Positions 8,025 to 15,263 of a DNA stretch of 64,000 bases are shown here, one piece after another (positions within the stretch are counted from its first letter, which is position 1; every line of letters begins with the position of its first letter). The DNA comes from Oleiphilus sp. GTDB lineage: Bacteria > Pseudomonadota > Gammaproteobacteria > Pseudomonadales > Oleiphilaceae. The position numbers and the translations under genes are program-made. Under the pieces are notes generated by a model. That model worked only from the letters and a program-made list of their open reading frames with translations, was not told the DNA's origin and searched no databases. The stretch is taken from assembly GCA_006212045.1 (NCBI GenBank), contig PZPK01000016.1, forward strand, positions 1 to 64,000. The letters are read 5' to 3'.

Positions 8025-8939
8025 ATGCCGAACAAAACATATAAGTTTGATTTCTTTGAAGCGTTGACTCAAAACTCGAACGCCAATGCAACACTAAGGA
8101 CCACCACAGACATGCTGCAAAGTATGAAAGAGGCATTTGATAGCGGAAACCCACCAGCGAAGGAAATTGGTGGCTAGACCCATGAGCTGAGAAGTATTGA
8201 GGAAACTGAGTTTGGATATAGAGGTATCATTGGGAAGCATCGTAAATCGAACTTACCCCATGCGGCAGCAGTTGGAGGTGAAGAACGAGAGCTTGAAATA
8301 AGAGAAGATGAGAATCTTTTGGAGAAAGCCTGCTTCCATTACTACGCAGACTACAGCTTGATAATACTACAGCGAAATATTACCTGCATAGGATACAAAA
8401 ATATGGCTAGGTTCCTGAGCGATTCAGGCTACGTTACCAGCTTGAGCCCGGTAATTGAGCCAACTGATTTGCAATGGATGATCAACAACAAAATCCATCT
8501 ACGTCATGCCGAAATCGCAATAGCAAGACCCAGAAACCCCGAATTGTTTCAAAGAATGGAGCACGACTTCAACAACTCAATCGTAACTACACTTACTGGC
8601 ACTGGAACTGCTATGCTCAAAATTGAGATTCGAGGAGATGCTAAATCGACAGACCCTGAATGTAGGTATCTTGCGCAAAACGTGAAACGAGCTTTTCGGG
8701 AGATGCAGGCGAATTTTGACGTTCGGAAGTGTAAACTATTGCTCGAACATGAAGACTCTCACATTACACACCCGGTCGACTTGGTTTTGGATCGATTGAT
8801 CTTTCAGAAGGATATCGCGATCGAAACACGCTACCCGCCATTATTTGAGATATGGGAGGCCCTTACAGAAGCCCGGACTGAAAAAGAAGAGGAACTTCGG
8901 CGCTACTTTGGAAGTCTTGAAAGGATGCGGCTTACTTAG
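8025..8939 (+). pseudogene. accessory gene of a plus-strand cassette, interrupted by an in-frame TAG
   Basis: One reading frame runs from ATG 8025 to TAG 8937-8939 (304 codons) except for an amber codon at 8175-8177 (codon 51). The first part is MPNKTYKFDFFEALTQNSNA... and ends EIGG. After the TAG the frame continues without a start codon as THELRSIEETEFGYRGIIGKH and has the composition of real protein throughout. From memory the whole resembles the uncharacterised DUF6731 family, with moderate confidence. It is a soluble protein with no catalytic motif that I can name. It faces opposite to its neighbours and is followed nine bases later by a membrane-protein gene. It could be recently broken, expressed by TAG readthrough, or a sequencing error. 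Confidence 0.7.
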
Positions 8940-8947
8940 CTTTAATT

Positions 8948-9415
8948 ATGAATAAGAATACAGTGATTCACTTCTCATCAATCGCATTCGTATCGGCTAT
9001 GATTTGTTGGTTCATATGGCCTACGGTATCCGAATTCGAATCTAAGTCGATTCAACCGATTGCATCTGCAGTTTCAACTATCACAGGTATTCTGTTGGGC
9101 TTCATTATGGCGTCAATGTCCATCATTGGCGCAGCGCCCAGCAACACCCTTATTCGAAATACCAGTTTGACTGGTTACCTACCTCAACTTGTTGAGAGGC
9201 TTCACTATACTATGGGTGCACTTCTAGTCGTATGCCTCATATTTCTGGCCGTTTTGTTTGTACCGGAATCAAAGACCCTAAGATTAAGCGAAGCAGGAGC
9301 CGAGTATCGCTTGGGATCTGTGTTCGTTTTGGTCGGAATGTTTGTATTGATAATTGCTGTCTATCTGTTCTTGTGGACCTGGACAAAGTTCAAAGATTTT
9401 GCGAAGCACATGTAA
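8948..9415 (+). CDS. four-helix membrane protein of the accessory cassette
   Basis: The 155-residue protein has four predicted membrane segments at about 8-26, 37-58, 86-106 and 120-145, and a short charged tail (TKFKDFAKHM). No family is recognised. It starts nine bases after the preceding gene and must share its transcript. Small cytosolic-plus-membrane gene pairs at such prophage positions often act in superinfection exclusion or defence, but here that is inference. A rightward terminator hairpin lies at 9724-9749. Confidence 0.65.
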   Translation: MNKNTVIHFSSIAFVSAMICWFIWPTVSEFESKSIQPIASAVSTITGILLGFIMASMSIIGAAPSNTLIRNTSLTGYLPQLVERLHYTMGALLVVCLIFLAVLFVPESKTLRLSEAGAEYRLGSVFVLVGMFVLIIAVYLFLWTWTKFKDFAKHM

Positions 9416-9451
9416 CGGATGTTTGTAATGGAGGATTAACAATTATTGAAT

Positions 9452-9679
9452 TCAGTGTGAGATAGCAGCCCTGCGCCTAAATACCGTAGTGTCTTTGTGA
9501 AAGTCGCAGATCACTGTTTTTGTTGCTATCAGCGACCAGGCGGTGTAACCGAGCTTCACCGCGACTTGTTCTATTTTCTCGCCCGTCCATGCGGCATAAA
9601 TTCTGATATCCTCATTGAGTTCAGCGCGAGCGAGTAGCCTAGTATAGGCTGCATCTTCTCGCTGTTTTTGTGATGACAT
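9452..9679 (-). CDS. small hypothetical phage protein
   Basis: The 75-residue protein starts at ATG 9679 with CAGGAGG at good spacing. A helical, charged N-terminus (SSQKQREDAAYTRLLARAEL) is followed by EDIRIYAAWTGEKIEQVAVKLGYTAWSLIATKTV, which resembles a small helix-turn-helix. It is the last gene of the leftward early/middle block and is not recognised. A DNA-binding role is possible. Confidence 0.55.
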   Translation of the reverse strand: MSSQKQREDAAYTRLLARAELNEDIRIYAAWTGEKIEQVAVKLGYTAWSLIATKTVICDFHKDTTVFRRRAAISH

Positions 9680-9723
9680 TTTGGCCTCCTGACCAAGTAG
9701 TAATTACGACAGCAAAGCGTTAT

Positions 9724-9749
9724 AGCCCGCCGAAGCGGGCTTTGATTTT
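9724..9749 (+). terminator. rho-independent-type terminator of the accessory cassette
   Basis: Perfect 7-bp stem AGCCCGC/GCGGGCT with a CGAA tetraloop (9724-9741), followed on the plus strand by TTTGATTTT. It would stop rightward transcripts from 8025-9415. The hairpin could also weaken leftward transcription, but the minus side lacks a T tract. Confidence 0.65.
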
Positions 9750-9972
9750 AGAACGTAGTGGGTTGAGCAACGCCACGGATTGCCCACATAAAACCCTGCT
9801 GCAAATTTGTTTTACCGATTGCCACACATCGCTTGTCTGTCTTTTCATTTGCCTCCAGTTTGGCTATGTATTCATGGCATTGTTCTGCGAGAGCCTTTCC
9901 TTCATTCATTAAATCGATTTCGTCCTGGCTCAGATCGCGGTAGCCTGTAATTTTTTCGTGCTGGTCTTTCAT
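9748..9972 (-). CDS. Acb2/Tad1-like anti-CBASS cyclic-nucleotide sponge
   Basis: The 74-residue helical protein shows the conserved pattern of the Acb2 family: a GYRDLSQDEIDLMNEGK N-terminal block and a C-terminal AIGKTNLQQGFMWAIRGVAQP block ending in PTTF. In Pseudomonas transposable phages such as PaMx33, Acb2 forms hexamers that trap cyclic di- and trinucleotides made by CBASS cyclases, blocking the host abortive response. Length and both motifs fit. ATG 9972 has AGAGGTG upstream. Lying in the early/middle block of a transposable phage matches its known context. Assignment is from memory of the family, without a search. Confidence 0.75.
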   Translation of the reverse strand: MKDQHEKITGYRDLSQDEIDLMNEGKALAEQCHEYIAKLEANEKTDKRCVAIGKTNLQQGFMWAIRGVAQPTTF

Positions 9973-9990
9973 GATTTACACCTCTTAGGG

Positions 9991-10054
9991 TAGTTGGTTG
10001 GGTCGCGAACGTGCGACGAATTGATCTACCAACTAAGCCCCAATGAAGGGGCTT
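9991..10054 (-). other. structured, tRNA-like leader upstream of the Acb2-like gene
   Basis: On the minus strand, hairpin AAGCCCC/GGGGCTT (10054-10035) is followed by TAGTTGG (10035-10029) pairing with CCAACTA (9997-9991). Inside that is GTCGC/GCGAC (10017-10002). GGGGCTTAGTTGGTAGA resembles a tRNA acceptor and D arm, and the inner hairpin resembles a T arm, but there is no anticodon arm. It may be a degraded tRNA or a structured 5' leader. Confidence 0.35.
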
Positions 10055-10080
10055 ATTGATTGGTTTATTCCGGAGTACTA

Positions 10081-10227
10081 CTATCCAGATTTTCGCTTAC
10101 AGCTGTCCCCGGAGTCGGATGGCCAGGCATCTATCGGGACCGTCTGCTGATTGCACCGGCTGTCTCCGAGGCACGCAACCATCGTGAGAGCGATGACAAC
10201 CAAAACCGCTTTGAAGATCGTGTTCAT
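10081..10227 (-). CDS. 48-residue putative small lipoprotein
   Basis: ATG 10227 overlaps the stop of the preceding gene (ATGA), with CAGGAG upstream. The product begins MNTIFKAVLVVIALTMVAC, a short signal with a lipobox-like MVAC, followed by about 29 polar residues with two more cysteines. It would be exported and possibly lipid-anchored. Size and type recall outer-membrane spanins (Rz1-like) or superinfection-exclusion lipoproteins, but proline content is low. Stop-start coupling supports translation. Confidence 0.55.
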   Translation of the reverse strand: MNTIFKAVLVVIALTMVACLGDSRCNQQTVPIDAWPSDSGDSCKRKSG

Positions 10228-10715
10228 GACTTTTTCTCCTGCAGTCTTTTCACCCCGCAACTTGCCAGAACTGACTTGGCATCGGCCGGTATGTCTTTCT
10301 TCATCTCGGCCGCTTTGTGTTGCTCGCCTTTCACTTCACCTGGTGGCTTCTGATAGCCTGTTTGTTTGACTGGTGACCCGAGGGTCTCCAGCACCTGCTT
10401 GAGGTAGTTGTGATTGGCCAGCGGCTGACCTTTGCTTTGCGCGGCACGTTGCTTTTGAATGTTGTCGACCGTCCGTTCCAGGGCGGCCGACAGAGGCCCT
10501 GACAACTCAAGAACTTCTTTTGCCAGCTTCAGGGCGCGGGTGTTGCTTAAGTCTTGCTTAGCGGGCCTGAAAAGGCCCAGATACTGGATCAGCGGAACCG
10601 ACACATCACGTGGCTGTTTGGCCAGCAAAGCCAACAGCTGAGAGCTGGCTTCGTCCTGAACAATTGCCTGCAGATCAATACGGTGATGACAGCACGGACA
10701 GCGACCCAGTTGCAT
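10224..10715 (-). CDS. phage early protein with N-terminal zinc-ribbon-like motif
   Basis: The 163-residue protein begins MQLGRCPCCHHRIDLQAIVQ, a CxxCHH knuckle that could bind zinc. It continues with a helical region containing LIQYLGLFRPAKQDLSNTRALKLAKEVL and a Lys/Gln-rich tail. Similar proteins occur in early regions of Mu-like phages, but their role is not known to me. A nucleic-acid-binding role in replication is plausible. The stop overlaps the start of the lipoprotein-like gene, and its start overlaps the stop of the gene at 10715-10930. Confidence 0.6.
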   Translation of the reverse strand: MQLGRCPCCHHRIDLQAIVQDEASSQLLALLAKQPRDVSVPLIQYLGLFRPAKQDLSNTRALKLAKEVLELSGPLSAALERTVDNIQKQRAAQSKGQPLANHNYLKQVLETLGSPVKQTGYQKPPGEVKGEQHKAAEMKKDIPADAKSVLASCGVKRLQEKKS

Positions 10716-10930
10716 TACTCGGCTCCTGCGTGACTGATGCGAAAGCGTTGGTAGTAGTTATCGTCAACACGGTCTGTTGACGCCAGCTGCTTGATCACAC
10801 CATTGCGCCCAAAGAAGTCATTGATCTGTTCATGTACATTGCGCCGATCTTCAATCCGGATCATGTTCGTGTTCATGGAAACGGATGCAGGACCAGGGGT
10901 GTAGTTTCGTTTTGTGGATTGGTTAAGCAT
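10715..10930 (-). CDS. small hypothetical early protein
   Basis: The 71-residue product MLNQSTKRNYTPGPASVSMN... has no recognisable motif. TAGGAA precedes the ATG at 10930. It is packed between the Mor-like activator and the zinc-knuckle protein with a one-base overlap, so it is part of the leftward early transcript. Internal methionines (for example residue 19) could be the real start. Confidence 0.5.
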   Translation of the reverse strand: MLNQSTKRNYTPGPASVSMNTNMIRIEDRRNVHEQINDFFGRNGVIKQLASTDRVDDNYYQRFRISHAGAE

Positions 10931-10953
10931 TGTTCTATTCCTATGTGAGCCAG

Positions 10954-11361
10954 TTAAAACATCGTCAGCTGATCGATGTCAGACGAGTTGATCCCCAATT
11001 CAGCGCGAATCTGCTGCACACGCCTCTGGGTATAACCCGTATTCAGGGCGATATCTCGCGACGGCACCCGTGCGGCGGTCATCTCTGCGATGAGCCTGTA
11101 TTTGATTTGCCGGACGGCCGCATCGAGCTTTGGAAACGAAAGTTCCTCGCTACGATAGGCATCTACCAACGCCTCAAATGCTTCCATACCAATGATCTTT
11201 ACAACATCGTGATCTGCATGTGCCTCATTTGGCACATACAAACGCACACCGTTGTATGCCTCTCCCAATTTGAGTGTGGCTGGCAACCCAATCACAGATG
11301 CCAGCTCTCGGTGCAGCTCAGGCAAAATATCAGGGTTGATTTTTTTCGGATCAATCGACAT
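10954..11361 (-). CDS. mor: Mor/C-family middle-late transcription activator
   Basis: The 135-residue protein matches the Mor transcription activator family (Mu Mor and C). The N-terminal dimerisation part contains LPELHRELASVIGLPATLKLGEA and GVRLYVPN, and the C-terminal helix-turn-helix SRDIALNTGYTQRRVQQIRAEL ends near residue 124. These dimers bind dyad sites over the -35 region and recruit sigma-70 polymerase to promoters without a good -35. It is the only such gene seen in the prophage, so it is the natural candidate to activate both motif-bearing late promoters (7949-7973 and 19115-19139). Confidence 0.88.
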   Translation of the reverse strand: MSIDPKKINPDILPELHRELASVIGLPATLKLGEAYNGVRLYVPNEAHADHDVVKIIGMEAFEALVDAYRSEELSFPKLDAAVRQIKYRLIAEMTAARVPSRDIALNTGYTQRRVQQIRAELGINSSDIDQLTMF

Positions 11362-11375
11362 GGTTTAAACCGTGT

Positions 11376-11885
11376 TTATTGGTCAATTAAATTGGTTTTA
11401 TAGCTATCCAGTCCGCGCTGTTGGTGCGCTTTTTTAAGAGTCTCTATCGCCGTATTCAATTGCGCAGATGAGATCCACTCAAAGCGTTCCAGGCCAGGGA
11501 CATGATTCATGCAGTAGCGTTCCATTGCTTTGCGCGATCGATCGTTGACCACCCCTGCATTCGCCAATGAATTCCATAGCGCCATCAACTTCCCGATACG
11601 TGGATTGCGCCAGCCGGGAGACGAAGCCTTGCCGTGTTTTTTGGGAACGAACCTAGCCTTAAATCCCAGGCTACGGCATTGATCGAGTGCCGCCTCAAGC
11701 TGTTCAATTGTCATCGTCGTTGCGCTGAACTTGCCGTTTTTCTCTGACGCACCGTTCATGAACAAAATGTGCCTGTAATCGTCATCGGTAAAACCTGGGC
11801 GCAGCTCCTTCAGGTGCCGGTTGGCCACGGCCAGAAGCTTGTAGTAGCGGTTACGATCATCTGTGTGTTTCAGCGCCGCGCTCAT
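11376..11885 (-). CDS. gemA: GemA-like regulatory protein (Mu gp16/DUF1018 family)
   Basis: The 169-residue protein contains the DUF1018 core DRNRYYKLLAVANRHLKELRPGFTDDDYRHILFM and a C-terminal helical part with HVPGLERFEW and LNTAIETLKK. In Mu, GemA affects host gene expression and DNA topology. It lies between the HD-like protein and Mor, the usual early-region position, and overlaps the upstream gene by four bases. Confidence 0.82.
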   Translation of the reverse strand: MSAALKHTDDRNRYYKLLAVANRHLKELRPGFTDDDYRHILFMNGASEKNGKFSATTMTIEQLEAALDQCRSLGFKARFVPKKHGKASSPGWRNPRIGKLMALWNSLANAGVVNDRSRKAMERYCMNHVPGLERFEWISSAQLNTAIETLKKAHQQRGLDSYKTNLIDQ

Positions 11886-12490
11886 TGATCACGCTCCCAG
11901 GTGGCCACGGCCGCCGCGAGAATCTCGAAAGTCTGCATAAAGTCACAGAACACCTGATAGCTGGTATTGTGATCCCACTCGATCGCATCCGCGTCGGCCG
12001 GGATCTCTGTCAAGATGTGGGAATAGCTTCGGCTTGGAGAGAAGCGCTTGGCCTCCATTGCCTGGGCAACCAATGTGGTTTTATCCAGCAAGTCGCGAAC
12101 ACCTTCTGCTGGCTTCTCGATACCCAGACTTTCATACACGATGCTCTGCACTTGGCTTTCCAGGAAAGAAATCTGCTCGCGCAGATAGCTTAGGTGCCGA
12201 ACCGGCGAAGGATAGCTTCCGGAGTACACCTCATGAGCGCGATACAACATTGCTTGCATAGCGGTATAAGGGTTGCCGGTATTCATCAGAATATAACGCT
12301 GAACCCATAGGGCATGGTGGGCCAGCGTATACGGGTTATGTATGAGCTGGTGGCCACCATTGACCGGCGTTCGACTCATGAGTAGAGCGATTTCCTCAAC
12401 GCTGGTCTTGAACTCGTCAATGTGGGTGTAATCCAGCATCTGACCCGAAATTGATTCGGTAATCATTGGTTGTGAGATTGTAGCGTTCAT
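11882..12490 (-). CDS. HD-domain-like early protein with altered metal motif
   Basis: The 202-residue product starts at ATG 12490 (GGGAG upstream); the frame is open further up but overlaps MuB. The segment YTLAHHALWVQRYIL...AMLYRAHEVYSGSYPSPVRHL lines up with phage HD-type phosphohydrolases, whose normal motif reads like ALLHDAHEAYxGDIPSPVK. Here the paired His-Asp is replaced by Tyr-Arg. The fold is probably kept, but the metal site appears lost, so it may be a non-catalytic nucleotide-binding protein. Context is between MuB and GemA in the early transcript. Confidence 0.55.
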   Translation of the reverse strand: MNATISQPMITESISGQMLDYTHIDEFKTSVEEIALLMSRTPVNGGHQLIHNPYTLAHHALWVQRYILMNTGNPYTAMQAMLYRAHEVYSGSYPSPVRHLSYLREQISFLESQVQSIVYESLGIEKPAEGVRDLLDKTTLVAQAMEAKRFSPSRSYSHILTEIPADADAIEWDHNTSYQVFCDFMQTFEILAAAVATWERDQ

Positions 12491-12506
12491 GGTTTGGCTC
12501 CCGAGG

Positions 12507-13559
12507 TTATTTACGTTTTGGGCTAAGGTTGAGGGCCTTCTTGGCGACGGCATACACCACGTCGGCACTCACGGTATTGTGTTGTGGAATGCCATATCGC
12601 TTGATGTTTGGAATCAAGCCATTCACCAGCATTCGCATCGATCCATCGCACAAGGACCAAAAGGCATTGAAAATGTCCTCGCGTAGATCGCCGTCTTCGT
12701 CGAAGATCTCCGGGCGATCATCAAAGCTCACTGACACAATCGCACGTGCATCATCCTTGGTAATGTGAAAGATGGGCTCAGGGAAAAACGGTGCTCGCGA
12801 GCGAATCTGATCGAACTGACCGCCTTCGGGTTTGATCAATGAGTAGAGTTGTGATGTACCGGCCAGCACTACGCCAATATTGCCTAGATCCATCAGTCGC
12901 CGAATGGTCTCTAAAGACTTTGGATTTACCGTCTCGGCTTCATCCAGAATCAACAAACCGTTTTCGATCTTGGCAACATGGGAAACGACGGTTTTGAATT
13001 TTCGATGGACCGGCACATAGTTGGTAAATTGCTTGATTCCCAATTTCTCGACCAATTCATCAACCAGGCAGCCAGTGTTCATGCCAGGGTACGATTCCAC
13101 CATCCAGGTGTTTGCGTGTTCCTCTGCATACTCTTTTAGCGCACGGGTTTTCCCCGTGCCCACGTTGGCCGCTACTACCGAGAACATGGCGCTCACGCGG
13201 GCTTGCTTGCAGGCCGTATTGACAATGCGAGATACGCTGGTTTCAACAAACGGTGTGTATCCCGATTCGGTTTTGCGCTCGTCAATATTGCGAATGGTCT
13301 GCATTAGTTTTGTCAGGTTCGTCGTGACATGACCGGTGTAATTGCCGTTAAGCAGCATATTGACCAGCGCCGGGCTCAACGATGCAGCCGTGGAGAGATA
13401 CCTGCCTGCTCTTTTGCGGTTATTCAGCCATTCGATAATCTCTTTTATTGCCGCCTTGTCCTCAGCCGAATACTTGCTGGTCCACTCAGTAGGTACCGTG
13501 TGCGGCTTGAAGCGAGAGGCACTGGGGTCTACTGTTACGGCGTCTGTTTTTGCTGGCAT
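12507..13559 (-). CDS. MuB-like transposition target-selection ATPase
   Basis: The 350-residue AAA+ protein captures target DNA for the transposase and gives target immunity. An N-terminal Cro/cI-like helix-turn-helix (GRYLSTAASLSPALVNMLLNG, about 52-72) precedes the ATPase with Walker A ANVGTGKTRAL (about 131-141) and Walker B LLILDEAE (about 202-209), then an arginine-rich QIRSRAPF segment. ATG 13559 with CAGGAG is preferred over an ATG at 13595, which overlaps MuA. It directly follows the transposase gene, as in all Mu-like phages. Confidence 0.92.
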   Translation of the reverse strand: MPAKTDAVTVDPSASRFKPHTVPTEWTSKYSAEDKAAIKEIIEWLNNRKRAGRYLSTAASLSPALVNMLLNGNYTGHVTTNLTKLMQTIRNIDERKTESGYTPFVETSVSRIVNTACKQARVSAMFSVVAANVGTGKTRALKEYAEEHANTWMVESYPGMNTGCLVDELVEKLGIKQFTNYVPVHRKFKTVVSHVAKIENGLLILDEAETVNPKSLETIRRLMDLGNIGVVLAGTSQLYSLIKPEGGQFDQIRSRAPFFPEPIFHITKDDARAIVSVSFDDRPEIFDEDGDLREDIFNAFWSLCDGSMRMLVNGLIPNIKRYGIPQHNTVSADVVYAVAKKALNLSPKRK

Positions 13560-13581
13560 TTGTTGCTCCTGTTGTGTGCTG

Positions 13582-15243
13582 TTAATCAAACTCATTTAGG
13601 TCGATGTCCAGATCGATATCGACATCTGGAGCCTTCGGCTCTGGCTCCGGCAAGCTGCTCTGCAATTCATGCAGCTCTTCGTACTGGTGGTTGTTTTCGA
13701 CTAAAGCTCCAGAGCGGAGCTTCACTTCGTGAATCTTGGCTTCGAGACGCTTGACTGCGGCATCTCTGGATTTTTTGATTTGTTCATCTAGACGAGACTG
13801 AGGAATAAAGACTTTCTTGCAATCCAACTCGGCATCGCATATCAGGCGGCCACTTTCATCTCGTACAGTAATGACGGTGTCGTCTTCGAAGGAGTACTCG
13901 CATACAACCGAGCGTGAGTTGTGCTGTATTAGAATCGGGTGGTAGTACTTGCGATTGTGAAGCGTTACGCATGAACGCTGTACGACTCTACTCTCGCGCG
14001 CTTTCAAGACATCCTCTGGGTCTATATGCAGTGGCGTGCGCTCCAGTGTTGACCAAAGCTCATGCGGAGTCGTGTCAGGGAACTCGGGGTGTGGTCTGTT
14101 GTGGTAGTTCTCAAGCCACTTTGTAAAGCCATCGCACCACTGTCCAAGTGTGGGTGCTTTTTTTCGTTTGGCTTTTACTTCTCGGTACCAGACTCTGGCC
14201 ACCTCTTTTGAATGACCTTCGCCGCAGAAGGCCTCGCCAAACGAGACGCCATAATCACGTTCCATTGTTCTGAAAAAACGTTCGACCTGGCCCTTGGCTT
14301 TTGCGTTACCAGGTATGGCGAATATGGTTTGGATGTTGAAGCGATTGTAAAAACCAATCGCCTCATCGCTCATGATTTTTGACTTGTACCCACACCCGTT
14401 GTCGACATACAAGATTGCGGGTACATGGTCATGATTTAGAAGCGACCTTCCGATTGCTTGTATCGTTGCGACACCTGACTCAGCGCTGCTTAGGTGCCAC
14501 CCTACAATGAAGCGTGACTTCACATCCATGAATACAGTCAGCTCCGCACGCCAGGTACCACTGCCGCTGTTCGGGTGCTCCAGGTAAACGTCGATGGTGT
14601 GGCCGTCTGCCTGGTAGATCGCGCCTACAGGAACATTCTCACAAGTACGTGAAATGAAATTCTTCTGGCTGTTGTTGTAGAGGTGTTTGCCAATGCGTGC
14701 TGGCGAGTTCTTACCCAAGGTTTCAGGCAGAGACTTAAGGTACTTGGTTACGCGAGAGTCTGTCGCACTCTCAAAATCGTGATACTCACGTAAACGCCTG
14801 GCAACCCATTGATAGCTCACCTGGTTGGGGTTTTGAAACAGCTGCACCGCAAGTGCTTCCCAGCCGTAGTCTTTACGTACACGGCCCGTGTACTTATCTA
14901 GAAGGCCGCTTTTGCCTTCATCCTGGTACGCCTTTAACCAGCCATGAATGGTTGAACGCCCAGGCACTTTCCCTGCTCTGCCAAGAGACTCAGCTAGCGC
15001 CATGTAAGAAGGGGTACACTGTTTGCTTTCAATCTTTTTTAGAAGGTTGCGGATGGCTACGTTCGCAGACCCGCCTTTGGACACGTGATCCAAAACAGGT
15101 TTGAGAAACTGCTCGCGACTGCTCGCAACCTCTCTCTGTTTGAACGTGGCCGCTTGCCACTGCTCAGATGTCGTTTTAGCTACGGGTGCGTTGTGATCCA
15201 TTACTTCCTTCACCAACGCATTAATCGGTACTACGGCTGCCAT
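13582..15243 (-). CDS. MuA-like DDE transposase
   Basis: The 553-residue protein pairs the two phage ends and performs cleavage and strand transfer. N-terminal helix-turn-helix segments (GRSTIHGWLKAY near 95-106) lead into the RNase-H-like rve core. Catalytic residues are D213 in YQADGHTID, D281 in LYVDNGCGYKS and E321 in KGQVERFF. The core is followed by the beta-barrel domain and an acidic tail (DVDIDLDIDLNEFD), the region that in MuA contacts MuB and ClpX. All catalytic residues are present. It is transcribed leftward from the early promoter near 16.67 kb. Confidence 0.95.
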   Translation of the reverse strand: MAAVVPINALVKEVMDHNAPVAKTTSEQWQAATFKQREVASSREQFLKPVLDHVSKGGSANVAIRNLLKKIESKQCTPSYMALAESLGRAGKVPGRSTIHGWLKAYQDEGKSGLLDKYTGRVRKDYGWEALAVQLFQNPNQVSYQWVARRLREYHDFESATDSRVTKYLKSLPETLGKNSPARIGKHLYNNSQKNFISRTCENVPVGAIYQADGHTIDVYLEHPNSGSGTWRAELTVFMDVKSRFIVGWHLSSAESGVATIQAIGRSLLNHDHVPAILYVDNGCGYKSKIMSDEAIGFYNRFNIQTIFAIPGNAKAKGQVERFFRTMERDYGVSFGEAFCGEGHSKEVARVWYREVKAKRKKAPTLGQWCDGFTKWLENYHNRPHPEFPDTTPHELWSTLERTPLHIDPEDVLKARESRVVQRSCVTLHNRKYYHPILIQHNSRSVVCEYSFEDDTVITVRDESGRLICDAELDCKKVFIPQSRLDEQIKKSRDAAVKRLEAKIHEVKLRSGALVENNHQYEELHELQSSLPEPEPKAPDVDIDLDIDLNEFD

Positions 15244-15263
15244 GCAAAGCTCCGCTTTTCAAA

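Noticed and set aside
8319-8939. Separate gene starting at TTG 8319
   Set aside because: The same frame is protein-like for 47 codons upstream, back to the TAG, so this is the 3' part of one interrupted gene rather than an independent start.
9985-10041. Functional tRNA gene
   Set aside because: Acceptor and D-arm-like sequence is present, but the anticodon arm is missing and the length is too short.
10060-10369. Two overlapping plus-strand frames
   Set aside because: They oppose the coupled minus-strand genes 10081-10227 and 10224-10715 and show no ribosome site.
10930-11403. 157-codon plus-strand frame
   Set aside because: It is the antisense shadow of the Mor-like activator gene, which has clear family motifs.
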